Assembly (NCBI GenBank): GCA_030537455.1
Contig: JAUNMR010000005.1
Location: 1 to 64,000, forward strand
DNA: 64,000 nt
Source of the DNA: Planctomycetia bacterium
Lineage (GTDB): Bacteria > Planctomycetota > Planctomycetia > Pirellulales > Thermoguttaceae
Direction of reading: 5' to 3'
Made by a program: the position numbers and the translations under genes. The notes below the pieces were generated by a model that saw only the letters and a list, made by a program, of their open reading frames with translations, searched no databases and was not told the DNA's origin. This document shows positions 43,855 through 52,681 of the stretch, in pieces; the first letter of the stretch is position 1, and each line of letters starts with the position of its first letter.

Positions 43855-46377
43855 TTATTGTCGCGCGTCGGTCGGCTCGTCGTCGAGAGTCGGTTCTTGG
43901 TTGACGTCGTGGGACTCTTGCGCGTCAACTTGTTCTTCCGTCTCCAGTTGCGGCTCGGCGTCTGCGGACGTTTCTTCTGCGCTCGGCTCCTCGAGCGTCG
44001 GCTCTTGCTCCGTGGCGCGTTCAGTCGGCGCGACGTCCTCTTGAACTTGCGCGTCTTCCTGCGATTCTTGCGTCGGCGTCTCTTGCTCTGTGGTTTCAGT
44101 AGACGCTTCAGCGGTTTCAGCGAGCTTTTCGTTTGTTAATTCATAGGGACGACCCGCCGCTTGCGCGAGGAATTTTGCACGGCATTTTGCGCCGGGCACA
44201 TTGGCGCTGTTCAGACGCGAAATAGCGCCGTCGACCGCGCCTTGACGTTCCAAAACGCGCGCGCGTAGATATTCCGCGGCGTATTTCCAGGCGTCGCTGA
44301 GCGTGACCGTGTCGGAGCCGCTATTGCGATTCACACGCAAAGATGCGTCGTTGAGGCGTTCTTGTGCCGCTTCGAGTTTATCGGTTGATTCCGCCAGTAG
44401 CGCTAAGTAATAGCTTGTTAAAATTTTAACGTAGCGCTTGATCATTAGATCTTGTTGCATAGCCACGACCGTTTGCGACAAGAGCGCCTGCAGTTGTTCT
44501 TCAGTGAGCTGTTGGTTTTGCGCCGAGGCCGCTTCGACCAGGCTTTGAACGTAAGCTCGAGCATTGGTAAGGATAGACGCTTCTTCCTGTTTGAGCACGC
44601 GGTCGGAGACGCGACCCTGTTGCAACCAATGCGCGGCGCCGTTCTCGTCGACAAAATTCCCGGCGAGGTAGCGTACTTTGCCGATCCACAGAGGCGAATT
44701 GACCGTATTGGCGCGCGTAGTCTCCATGTTCTGGGCGGAGTCGTCCGACCCGGTGTAGTCGGCGATGTTATCGTTCACCGAGTTCGACGCCGAAGAGTCT
44801 GAAACTTCAAGGTTGCCGCTGGATTGCAACGACAGCATATAGACTTGCGTGAGTTCGTCGGATTCATGAGGGAAGATCGCCTGCTCCAGAAGCGGGGCGG
44901 TCGCTTCGTAGAGCTTTTGAACCTCGACGATATTCTTCATGGCGCTAACACGTTCTTTCTGCAGACTATACGAGGAGTGCAATGTGGTATTGACGCGACT
45001 GCTGAAGTCCGGTTCTAGCGCGAGCATTCTAGAAGAGGCGTGGAAGGGAGTGGTCGGCAGATAGGCGACGACCTCTTTAAACTGCTCCGCCTTAGCGGGA
45101 AAGGTCTCTGTTAGGTCGAATTGACGGAGAATAGCGTCGTTTTGCGCGACCTGCTCTAAGGTGGCGAGCTTATTGAACTTCAGATTGGAATCGTATGTCA
45201 TAGCGCCTTCTTCCAGCGCGGGAATCGGCAAACCGAACTCGGGCAGGAACAGTAGCACGTTGTTTTGCAGGATCACGCCCACGACGATGGGGAAATCCTT
45301 TGCGTCGTCGTTGCGCGGACGCAGAACAAAGGCGTCGAGCTGGTGCTGGCGCAGAAGTTCGATAAAGACGATCGCGCGATCCATGGCGTCGCCCTGACCG
45401 ATGAGCATGGTTTGCCAGGGGTATTGCGAGATCATTCCAGCGGCGCCGGGAATATGACCGGTGAGCACGACGTTTTTAACGGTCCAATCGAAGAGCGCTA
45501 AGACAATATCGAGGTCGTCTTGACGTTCGCCCTTAACGGTCAGAAAGACGTTTCGCGCCCAGACGCAGGAGCGGAGGTAGTCGACGTCTTGCGCAATGAA
45601 GTTGACGCCGTCAATTTTCAGCGCGCGCTGGAATTCGTCCAGACCGGTGTAGAGATTCTCGAAATTATAGAACTCGTATTGCGGCGTGCCGGCGAGCTGC
45701 TGGATTTGGGTTTTAAAGGTCTCTGTCGGGTCGGCGAATTGATATTCTCGCGCAGATTCGAGTTTTTCGGTCAGTTCGCGCGTAAAGAGCGTAAAGGCCG
45801 CTAGCGTATTGGAGCGCGTCTCTTGCGCCATCGGACCGATGATTTCATTGAGTTTTACTAGAGCCGCTTGTAGCTTTTGGCAGTCGTCTTCGGTCGGCTG
45901 ACCGGTTTCCGCGGTAAAGGGTCGCATGGCGTCGCGCGCTTGTTTGACGAGCGCTTTGAGCGAATCGACACGTTGCGCTAGCGCGTCGAAATCTTGATCC
46001 GGTTCGAAGTCAATCGAAACGGGCTGTTCCGCTAACCATGTGTTGATACGTCCGAGCGCGCCGCGTAGGAAGGTCGGGTCGGAATGCTTGTCCTGCTCTT
46101 CCGCCGCTTGAACGACCTGGCGAATAAGCTCTTCGTTCTGCTGTGCTTTATCCTGGATCGTCGCGGTTTGACTCACGCCGTGGCGAACTTTCTTTTGGTT
46201 TTGACGACTGACAACCGCTAAGATAACAATCACCAGGACAAGGAGCGCCAAGAGGAAAATGAGCGGGACTTTGCCGGCGTAGGCACGGCGGAGCGCGTCG
46301 CGCCGATTTAAACCGCAGAGGTAGAACATCGAGACCAACCTTGTGAATAACGAATCGCGCAAATAATAACGAACCAT
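43855..46377 (-). CDS. Large membrane protein with degenerate transglutaminase-like domain
   Basis: About 840 residues from the ATG at 46377 (a TTG at 46425 would add 16). One membrane segment, VPLIFLLALLVLVIVILAVV, lies near residues 37-56. Residues about 285-385 (NVFLTVKGERQDDLDIVLAL, then GQGDAMDRAIVFIELLRQHQ) resemble a transglutaminase core, but Gly-Asp stands where the catalytic Cys is expected. The middle is helical with TPR-like stretches. The last 85 residues are highly acidic, rich in Glu, Thr and Gln. It is probably a periplasmic protein with an N-terminal anchor. A terminator follows. I do not know a function. Confidence 0.75.
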   Translation of the reverse strand: MVRYYLRDSLFTRLVSMFYLCGLNRRDALRRAYAGKVPLIFLLALLVLVIVILAVVSRQNQKKVRHGVSQTATIQDKAQQNEELIRQVVQAAEEQDKHSDPTFLRGALGRINTWLAEQPVSIDFEPDQDFDALAQRVDSLKALVKQARDAMRPFTAETGQPTEDDCQKLQAALVKLNEIIGPMAQETRSNTLAAFTLFTRELTEKLESAREYQFADPTETFKTQIQQLAGTPQYEFYNFENLYTGLDEFQRALKIDGVNFIAQDVDYLRSCVWARNVFLTVKGERQDDLDIVLALFDWTVKNVVLTGHIPGAAGMISQYPWQTMLIGQGDAMDRAIVFIELLRQHQLDAFVLRPRNDDAKDFPIVVGVILQNNVLLFLPEFGLPIPALEEGAMTYDSNLKFNKLATLEQVAQNDAILRQFDLTETFPAKAEQFKEVVAYLPTTPFHASSRMLALEPDFSSRVNTTLHSSYSLQKERVSAMKNIVEVQKLYEATAPLLEQAIFPHESDELTQVYMLSLQSSGNLEVSDSSASNSVNDNIADYTGSDDSAQNMETTRANTVNSPLWIGKVRYLAGNFVDENGAAHWLQQGRVSDRVLKQEEASILTNARAYVQSLVEAASAQNQQLTEEQLQALLSQTVVAMQQDLMIKRYVKILTSYYLALLAESTDKLEAAQERLNDASLRVNRNSGSDTVTLSDAWKYAAEYLRARVLERQGAVDGAISRLNSANVPGAKCRAKFLAQAAGRPYELTNEKLAETAEASTETTEQETPTQESQEDAQVQEDVAPTERATEQEPTLEEPSAEETSADAEPQLETEEQVDAQESHDVNQEPTLDDEPTDARQ

Positions 46378-46540
46378 CGTGCGATCTGACGCTTCATAAG
46401 CGCGTGTTCTATGGGATAAGCGCAAATCGCACCGGCGCGCGAGGTGAACGCGCGCTTATAGTATAGAGTCATGAGCGCCGGTTGTCCAGTCCCCGGCTAT
46501 TGTGTAGACGCGCAAGCGCTATGAAAAGTTCTTACGCCCT

Positions 46541-46568
46541 TTGACGTCACCGACGCGCGTTCTATAAT
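46541..46568 (+). promoter_or_regulatory. Sigma70-type promoter of the aldolase-VOC gene
   Basis: TTGACG (46541-46546) and TATAAT (46563-46568), 16-bp spacer, 125 bases before the start codon. Same -35 as the rho and trkA promoters. Confidence 0.7.
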
Positions 46569-46693
46569 TAGCTAAAAAGATAGACGCAATAGAAGGCGTC
46601 GCCCGCTTGAGGCGCTCGCAGGTTTATACGACGTCAACAATAGGTCGAGCGCTTGAGCGCATCGGTCGTTTCGATATTTGTGGAGACGAACTC

Positions 46694-47662
46694 ATGAGTA
46701 AAGACGCGTTGGAATTAATCGAGAAGGTCGGGCTTTTGCCACTTGTGAACGTGAGCGATCCGGACGCGGCGATTCAGATCGCCCAAGCGCTCAGCGACGG
46801 CGGAATTGACGTGGTCGAGGTTCCGCTACGCAACGCGACGGCGTTGGAGTCGCTTTCGGCGATACGTCGTGCGTTTCCGAACCTTCTGATCGGCGCGGGC
46901 ACAGTGATCAACGGCGCTCAAGCGCTCAGCGCGATCGAGGCGGGCGCGGATTTCGTCGTTGCGCCTGGTCTTAATCCCGAGACGGTTAAGGCGTGCCAGT
47001 CCAAGGGGGTGGCGATTATTCCCGGCGCGACCACCGCGACGGAAATCGAACAGGGGATCGCGCTGGGACTGGACGTCTTTAAGTTCTTTCCCGCCGACGT
47101 TTGTGGCGGTCTGAAGGCAATTAACGCACTGCGCGGACCCTTTGCAAACGTACGCTTCGTACCCACCGGCGGCGTCTCCTTCGATAATATGGCGCCCTAT
47201 GCGGAAAGCAAAGCGGTTCTGGCGGTCGGCGGTAGCTTTATTACGCCCAAAGACGCGATCGCCAAGAAAGATTGGTCGGCTATTACCGCGGCGGCTCAGC
47301 GCGCGGTCGACGCGTCCCTGGGCTTTACCATGGGGCACGTTGGCATTAATTGCCAGAACGTTGAGGAAGCGAACGACGCGGCGGCGAAATTCAGCCGTAT
47401 GTTCCGCTTTGGTCAGCGCGAGATCGATATCTCCTTCTTCGCCGGTTCCGCCGTGGAGGCGATGAAGAAGCCGAGCTTCGGCGCGAACGGTCACATTGCG
47501 ATCGCCTGTAACTCCATGAAGCGCGCGATTTATCACTTGGAACGTCGCGGCTATGAATTCCGCTTCTTTAAGAATAACGACGCCGGTGAAATGATCGCCG
47601 CCTACGTGACCGACGAAATCGGGGGCTTCGCGATTCACCTTTGCGTGAAATACAAGTCCTAA
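46694..47662 (+). CDS. eda: KDPG/KHG aldolase fused to a VOC-like C-terminal domain
   Basis: About 322 residues from the ATG at 46694, which has GGAG upstream; the frame opens at 46607 without support. Residues 1-205 are a class I KDPG aldolase: LLPLVNVSDPDAAIQIAQAL, VVEVPLRNATALESL, LIGAGTVINGAQAL, FVVAPGLNPETV and DVFKFFPADVCGG with the Schiff-base Lys in KFFPA. The enzyme splits 2-keto-3-deoxy-6-phosphogluconate to pyruvate and glyceraldehyde 3-phosphate, at the end of uronate and Entner-Doudoroff breakdown. Residues about 215-322 (GHVGINCQNVEEANDAAAKF, then GHIAIACNSMKRAIYHLERR) look like a VOC domain. Plain Eda has about 205-215 residues. A promoter precedes it and an SGNH esterase gene follows. 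Confidence 0.88.
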   Translation: MSKDALELIEKVGLLPLVNVSDPDAAIQIAQALSDGGIDVVEVPLRNATALESLSAIRRAFPNLLIGAGTVINGAQALSAIEAGADFVVAPGLNPETVKACQSKGVAIIPGATTATEIEQGIALGLDVFKFFPADVCGGLKAINALRGPFANVRFVPTGGVSFDNMAPYAESKAVLAVGGSFITPKDAIAKKDWSAITAAAQRAVDASLGFTMGHVGINCQNVEEANDAAAKFSRMFRFGQREIDISFFAGSAVEAMKKPSFGANGHIAIACNSMKRAIYHLERRGYEFRFFKNNDAGEMIAAYVTDEIGGFAIHLCVKYKS

Positions 47663-47697
47663 GTCTTGTTAATTATTGATTTGATTTTGACTAATCC

Positions 47698-47726
47698 CGC
47701 GTGTGACGCTTTGCGTATCACACGCG
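47698..47726 (+). other. Inverted repeat after the aldolase gene
   Basis: CGCGTGTGA (47698-47706) pairs with TCACACGCG (47718-47726). No T tract follows, so it is not a typical terminator. Confidence 0.4.
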
Positions 47727-47869
47727 CGGAAATATCGAGGACGTGGCGCTTACAGAGCGTTGGCGTCCTCGCGCGCTACTCAGATGCGATCTCGGCGCTG
47801 CTGGCGCCATGCAGGCGTTGCTACGCGGAGAATGTATCGACGCAATCCATAAGCTAAGGAATTATCAAA

Positions 47870-48772
47870 ATGACGACGACTTTGAAACTTACGGCGCTCT
47901 TCACCTGCGCACTGGCGCTGTGTGCCAACGCGCTGTACGCACAAGAGGCTTCTGACGCAAGCGAGGCGCAGTCCTTACAGATCCTCTTTATTGGCAATAG
48001 TTTCACCTTCTTTAATGATCTCGACCAGACCGTCTCCGACATGCTGAACGTCTCGGGCGTTGCGGCGCGCGCGCAACGCAGTACCCCGGGAGGTTGGAGA
48101 TTGCGACAGCACTATAATGGCGAACTGCCAAAGGTCGCCGAGGGAAAGACTCAGAAATTTACCCCTACGCCCGAGGTCATTAAGAAGGCGCCGTGGGATT
48201 ACGTCGTATTGCAAGAGCAGAGTTCCGGCGCGGTCGACCATCGCGCGGAATTTCTGGAATACGGCGCGAAACTCGCCGAGACGATCCGTGAAAACAACGC
48301 GCAAACCCAGATTCTGCTCTATCAAACGTGGGCACGTTGCGACGGTATGTTCGAGGGCTACGGTGAAGATTCCGCGCGTCGCGATGAAATTCTCGCCGCC
48401 TGGACCAAACGATATAGCGAACCGGACGAAGCGACCGTTGAAGCGTTAAAAGACGGTATGCAGGGCGGTTACGCTAAGCTCGCGCAACAGATCGACGCGA
48501 CGATTTCTCCTGTCGGACTCGCCTTTAGTTTGGTCGGCGACACGCTCGATCTGTACTGCGACGAAGGGGATAAGAAGCCGTTCCATCCCAATCCGAACGG
48601 AACCTATTTGGCCGGTTGCGTCTTCTATAAGGTCATAACCGGAAAGTCGCCCCAGGGAATGTTCCAGAGACTTACCGACGCCGGCAAGGTATATAAAGTC
48701 GAAGAAAAGGACGCCTCTTACCTTGAAAAGATCGCTGAACAAGCGGTCGACGCCACGCAAAAGAAGGATTAG
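47870..48772 (+). CDS. Exported SGNH/GDSL-type hydrolase (DUF4886-like)
   Basis: A 300-residue protein. A signal peptide ends near ALYAQEA (residue 26). ILFIGNSFTFFNDLDQ holds the block I Ser (GNSFT), WDYVVLQEQSSGA the block III segment with the Q/N oxyanion residues, and KKPFHPNPNGTYLAG the C-terminal His with Pro-Asn spacing typical of the family. Such enzymes are often carbohydrate esterases that remove acyl groups from polysaccharides or sialic acids. It follows the aldolase-VOC gene by 207 bases on the same strand, fitting sugar breakdown (inference). The leader cassette copy B begins five bases after its stop codon. Confidence 0.8.
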   Translation: MTTTLKLTALFTCALALCANALYAQEASDASEAQSLQILFIGNSFTFFNDLDQTVSDMLNVSGVAARAQRSTPGGWRLRQHYNGELPKVAEGKTQKFTPTPEVIKKAPWDYVVLQEQSSGAVDHRAEFLEYGAKLAETIRENNAQTQILLYQTWARCDGMFEGYGEDSARRDEILAAWTKRYSEPDEATVEALKDGMQGGYAKLAQQIDATISPVGLAFSLVGDTLDLYCDEGDKKPFHPNPNGTYLAGCVFYKVITGKSPQGMFQRLTDAGKVYKVEEKDASYLEKIAEQAVDATQKKD

Positions 48773-48776
48773 AAGC

Positions 48777-48889
48777 AGTTTCATCGCTTCCCCTGCCATT
48801 TCGAATATCCCAGTTCCATATAATACGCGAATTTTGGAACGATTCCTTCGACCTTCGGAGGAATCGTTATGAAGAAGCGTACGTACGTA
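48777..48889 (+). repeat. 113-nt leader cassette, copy B
   Basis: Matches 1015-903 minus along its full length (17 substitutions, two 1-nt indels by hand alignment). It carries TATAAT (48819-48824) without a clear -35, the SD-sequestering hairpin and the codons for MKKRTYV. It starts just past the stop of the esterase gene. Similarity fades but continues into TGAACAATGGTCG further downstream. Confidence 0.8.
48838..48868 (+). promoter_or_regulatory. SD-sequestering hairpin abutting the start codon, copy B
   Basis: GATTCCTTCG (48841-48850) pairs with CGGAGGAATC (48856-48865) around an ACCTT loop, one U-G pair included. AAC/GTT outside it adds three pairs, making 13 bp. The GGAGG ribosome site (7 bases before the ATG) is buried in the 3' arm. 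The first outer pair is C-G here and T-A in copy A, a compensated change that supports an RNA structure. Confidence 0.7.
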
Positions 48890-49090
48890 ACTGGAAGCGC
48901 GTCATCATCTGAACAATGGTCGAAAAATTTTTTACGACGCGAACCCCTCCCACGTCGCCTCCCCAACGTGCGAGTAAACCTCAGGCTGAAGCGCTGGTCA
49001 GCCGCTGCTCGAGACTCTCGGCGGCGACCGCTCCCAAGGACGCTAGGAATTTGGCGGACGTTATTGCAGGCGAAACCTACTTTTCTGTAA
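48869..49090 (+). CDS. Small protein MKKRTYV, possible -1 frameshift gene (alternative end 49107)
   Basis: The ATG follows a strong GGAGG site. In frame 0 the product has 73 residues, starting MKKRTYVTGSASSSEQWSKN and becoming very Arg-rich. At 48928-48934 the message reads T TTT TTA, a canonical -1 slippery heptamer in the correct phase. A -1 slip would join the first 22 residues to 57 residues of the other frame (TTRTPPTSPPQRASKPQAEA and onward to FSVSMDDV, stop at 49105-49107). That frame has more usual codon choice for this genome. Either programmed frameshifting or a one-base indel could explain it. The protein matches no family I know; the leader and N-terminus recur at 923-808. A terminator follows. 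Confidence 0.5.
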   Translation: MKKRTYVTGSASSSEQWSKNFLRREPLPRRLPNVRVNLRLKRWSAAARDSRRRPLPRTLGIWRTLLQAKPTFL

Positions 49091-49144
49091 GTATGGACGA
49101 CGTCTAATCTTTGATTGCTGACCTTAACTAAATATTAAGCACAA

Positions 49145-49190
49145 AAAAAGCGAACTGGAATAATCGCCGTGATAATCCAGTTCGCTTTTT
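49145..49190. terminator. Bidirectional terminator between the small gene and aroC
   Basis: AAAAAGCGAACTGGA (49145-49159) pairs perfectly with TCCAGTTCGCTTTTT (49176-49190); T tracts exist on both strands. Confidence 0.9.
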
Positions 49191-49227
49191 CTTTTGATTA
49201 TAAGTTCAACACACGTGCCGATAAGGT

Positions 49228-50397
49228 TTAGAAGTCGCCGCGCGCGAGACGGTCGGCGATATTCTCCTGATGCAGTTGCAGTCGCGCTTTGATTTCCGTG
49301 AGGGAATCGCCGCCGAATTTCTCAACGACGGCTGCGGCGACCTCAAACGCCACGACGTTCTCTACGACGACGCTCGCAGCGGAGACGGCGCAGGCGTCGC
49401 TACGTTCGAAGGACGCCTCCACCTGTTCTTTCGTTTGTAAATCGAAAGAGCGTAGCGGTTTGCGTAGCGTTGGAATCGGCTTCATAGCGGCGCGCGCCAC
49501 GAGGGTTGCGCCGTTTGTCATACCTCCCTCGATTCCACCAGCGTGATTCGTGTCGCGCGCGATTCCCAGACTTCGCGTGCCGCTCTCTTGCGTTCGCCAG
49601 AAGATTTCGTCGTGCGCCATTGAACCGGGCGAGTTGGCCAGAGCAAATCCATCGCCGATTTCTACCCCTTTAATCGCCTGAATCGCCGCGATCGCTTGCG
49701 CTAGTCGACCGTCAAGTTTGCGCGACCATTGCGCGTGCGTACCCAGACCGATCGGAAGATTATAAACGCGCGCCTCCACGACGCCGCCGAGCGTGTCGCC
49801 GTTGCTCTTGGCCTGGTCGATTGCGCGCTTGCCTTCTGCGTCCGCTTCAAGGTTGAGGGAGTACAGTTCGCTCTGGTCGCGCAACTGTTTAAGCTCTTGC
49901 GACGACGCACGATTGAGGTCGAGCGTTGGTTCCAGCGTGACAGCGCCGACGCTACGTACGTACCCGACCACGTCGATATCTAAAGCGCGCAGAAGCAACT
50001 TCGCGAGCGCGCCGGCGGCGACGCGACCGGTCGTTTCACGCGCGCTGGAGCGTTCCAGGATCGGACGAATACCGCAGTTGTATTTGATAGCGCCGGTGAG
50101 ATCGGCGTGTCCCGGGCGCGGTCGCGTTAGCTCCGGCATTGTCTCGATTTTGTAGTCGCGGTTCTTGACCCACAGGAGAATCGGCGCGCCAATACTCTGC
50201 TCGTGCAAAATACCGGTGAGAAATTCGACCGTGTCGGTTTCGATCGCCTGGCGCGCGCCTCGACCGTATCCGCCCTGACGACGACGCAGTTCTTGATTAA
50301 TGAAATCTGCCTTTAGTGTCACGCCAGCAGGGAATCCGTCGACCAGAGCCGCGACTCCTTTGCCGTGCGATTCGCCGGCGGTGAGGTAAGTTAGCAT
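49228..50397 (-). CDS. aroC: Chorismate synthase
   Basis: A 389-residue protein. LTYLTAGESHGKGVAALVDG at the N-terminus, RRQGGYGRGARQAIETD, TRPRPGHADLTGAIKY and SSARETTGRVAAGALAKLLL are the FMN/EPSP-binding signatures; DTNHAGGIEGGMTNGATLV and RSDACAVSAASVVVENVVAF mark the C-terminal half. It converts EPSP to chorismate, the last step of the shikimate path, using reduced FMN. GAGG lies 6 bases before the ATG. It begins 42 bases after purB on the same strand, so the two are probably one transcript that ends at the shared terminator at 49145. Confidence 0.96.
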   Translation of the reverse strand: MLTYLTAGESHGKGVAALVDGFPAGVTLKADFINQELRRRQGGYGRGARQAIETDTVEFLTGILHEQSIGAPILLWVKNRDYKIETMPELTRPRPGHADLTGAIKYNCGIRPILERSSARETTGRVAAGALAKLLLRALDIDVVGYVRSVGAVTLEPTLDLNRASSQELKQLRDQSELYSLNLEADAEGKRAIDQAKSNGDTLGGVVEARVYNLPIGLGTHAQWSRKLDGRLAQAIAAIQAIKGVEIGDGFALANSPGSMAHDEIFWRTQESGTRSLGIARDTNHAGGIEGGMTNGATLVARAAMKPIPTLRKPLRSFDLQTKEQVEASFERSDACAVSAASVVVENVVAFEVAAAVVEKFGGDSLTEIKARLQLHQENIADRLARGDF

Positions 50398-50439
50398 AGA
50401 AGACCTCGTTTCCTCTGTTTGCAGTTGTTCAATAAAGAA

Positions 50440-51870
50440 CTAGACGCGCAATTCCGACTGTTTTACGGCTATATTGGGATATCGCGCTCTGATGGGGTCG
50501 ACGACCTCTTTAATGAACTCTTCGACCTGCTCCGGGGCACGACCGATGAATTTTTCCGGCGCAATTTCCGCGTCGATATCGACCTTAGCGAAGGCTTCGT
50601 CGCTCTTGAGTCTCTGGAGCAGGTCGACGTCGCCCCCCTCGACCTTTACGCGATTGGCGGCCGCCACGCTGTGTACGCGAATATGTTCGTGAAGCTCTTG
50701 ACGGTCTCCTCCCGCTTCCACGGCGGTCATGAGGATATTTTCCGTCGCCATAAAGGGCAGTTCCGCCGCGAGGTTCTTTTCGATCACCTTCGGGTAGACC
50801 ACGATATTCTCCACGACGTTCTGCATGATAATGAGAATAGCGTCGATCGCCAGGAACGCTTGGGGAATGGTGAGTCGGCGATTGGCGCTATCGTCGAGCG
50901 TACGTTCCATCCACTGAGTTGCAATTGTCATCGCGGGGCTCGACTGCAGACTCATAACAAACCGTGCCAGTGAACAGACGCGTTCGCAACGCATCGGGTT
51001 GCGTTTGTACGCCATGGCGCTGGAGCCGATTTGGTTCTTTTCGAACGGCTCTTCCAGTTCTTTTTTATTCGCTAAAATTCTCATATCGGTGGCGAATTTG
51101 TGGGCGCTTTGCGCAATTCGCGAGAGAATATCGAGGATTTGCGCGTCGAGTTTGCGCGGATAGGTTTGACCAGTGACGGCGAAGGGCTGTGCAAAGCCGA
51201 TCTTTTCACAGACGCGACGTTCCAGCTCCTTGACCTTCTCGTGGTCGCCGTCGAAGAGTTTTAGAAAGCTTGCCTGCGTGCCGGTTGTTCCTTTATTGCC
51301 GAGCGTCTTGAAGTTCGCGAGACGATATTCCAGGTCTTCCAGGTCGGTCGCCAGGTCGTAGGTCCACAGGGTTGCGCGTTTGCCCACCGTCGTCGGTTGC
51401 GCCGGTTGTAGGTGCGTCAGCCCCAGACAGGGAAGGGCGCGGTATTCATGCGCGAATTTTGCCAGGCGGTCGATGACAACGAACAGGCGGTCACGCACCG
51501 TCTTGAGCGCGTCGCGATAGAGAATGCAGTCGCCGTTGTCGGTGACGAAACAGCTCGTGGCGCCCAGGTGGATAATACCGCGCGCGTTGGGACAGACGTC
51601 CCCGTAAGTATGAACGTGCGCCATGACGTCATGACGCAGTTTCTTTTCGTAATCGGCGGCGACCTGAAAATCGATATCGTCCACATGCGCCTTTAGTTCG
51701 TCGATCTGCTCCTGCGTTACCGGCAGGCCAAGTTCATGTTCCGCTTCCGCCAGGGCGACCCAAAGTCGACGCCACGTAGAGAATTTCTTTTGGGGACCAA
51801 AATGCTCGCACATTTCGCGCGAGGCGTAACGTTCGATCAACGGGTTATCGTAATTTAAACGCTCTTTCAT
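50440..51870 (-). CDS. purB: Adenylosuccinate lyase
   Basis: About 476 residues from the ATG at 51870 ([20 protein letters not shown]), the length and opening of the eukaryote-like PurB class. An upstream ATG at 51960 would add 30 residues without family support. [14 protein letters not shown] and [19 protein letters not shown] hold active-site His residues, and [20 protein letters not shown] is the fumarase/aspartase superfamily signature loop with the catalytic Ser. It acts twice in purine synthesis, releasing fumarate from SAICAR and from adenylosuccinate. aroC follows after 42 bases. The purB-aroC pairing is not a pathway link. Confidence 0.94.
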   Translation of the reverse strand: MKERLNYDNPLIERYASREMCEHFGPQKKFSTWRRLWVALAEAEHELGLPVTQEQIDELKAHVDDIDFQVAADYEKKLRHDVMAHVHTYGDVCPNARGIIHLGATSCFVTDNGDCILYRDALKTVRDRLFVVIDRLAKFAHEYRALPCLGLTHLQPAQPTTVGKRATLWTYDLATDLEDLEYRLANFKTLGNKGTTGTQASFLKLFDGDHEKVKELERRVCEKIGFAQPFAVTGQTYPRKLDAQILDILSRIAQSAHKFATDMRILANKKELEEPFEKNQIGSSAMAYKRNPMRCERVCSLARFVMSLQSSPAMTIATQWMERTLDDSANRRLTIPQAFLAIDAILIIMQNVVENIVVYPKVIEKNLAAELPFMATENILMTAVEAGGDRQELHEHIRVHSVAAANRVKVEGGDVDLLQRLKSDEAFAKVDIDAEIAPEKFIGRAPEQVEEFIKEVVDPIRARYPNIAVKQSELRV

Positions 51871-52107
51871 TTCGCCTAGCCTATACAAATCGAGGTTGGA
51901 GACGTCGTGACGTCGAGACGTTGTTAATGAACGTGTCGACGCAAATATACCGTCTCTCATTATGGCAGATTGTTATTCGTGGTCAAGGCGGGTAATGACG
52001 CGTTAGCGCCAAGGAATAAAGCGGTTATAACGAAAAAAAGACCGTTAAAAAAACGAAATAATAAAAAAGAAAACTTAACAGACCCAGAGGCGAGAAAACC
52101 ATTAGAA

Positions 52108-52185
<78 letters not shown>

Positions 52186-52265
52186 ATGGCGAATGTCGAC
52201 GTCGCGTTTGCGAGGAAGACGCATAACGACAGCAAACGGGAAAGAATACGCCAATTAGCGTAAAA

Positions 52266-52340
<75 letters not shown>

Positions 52341-52628
52341 ATGGCAACAACGACCTAGCGACAAGCAACGCGCCGACGTTGTCAAAAGGATTTGTCGCTA
52401 TTTTATCTCCCTTTTTATATGCGTCAAGGGGAAATTTTTGGTGAATTTTTCACGCGCTTGTTTGTCTAAAAAAATATGCTGACTAATCGTCAACCTACTT
52501 GACGTCATTATGGGTTGATGATATCACTAGGAGTGGACGGCGTCAAAAAGAATACTTTTTGGCGTCGTAGTTGACGTGTGTTTTTTTGCTAGAAATAGTG
52601 AAAAAATGCAGAGTCGATCACTTTTTTC
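52341..52628. other. A+T-rich gene-free stretch between the tRNAs and the DUF1559 gene
   Basis: No open frame of note. It holds a weak hairpin CAAAAAG-AATA-CTTTTTG near 52548-52565 and two TTGACGT words. The hairpin resembles the stronger one at 52682, with A-run and T-run arms. Confidence 0.4.
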
Positions 52629-52657
52629 TTGATTCTTTGAACTCTTGTAATTAGAAT
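52629..52657 (+). promoter_or_regulatory. Sigma70-type promoter of the DUF1559 gene
   Basis: TTGATT (52629-52634) and TAGAAT (52652-52657) are 17 bp apart, giving a leader of about 120 bases that contains a perfect hairpin. Confidence 0.5.
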
Positions 52658-52681
52658 AGGGAATCATGAGAAAGTAGGTTG

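Noticed and set aside
46826..47638. 270-codon open frame on the minus strand
   Set aside because: Antisense to the aldolase-VOC gene and without recognisable features.
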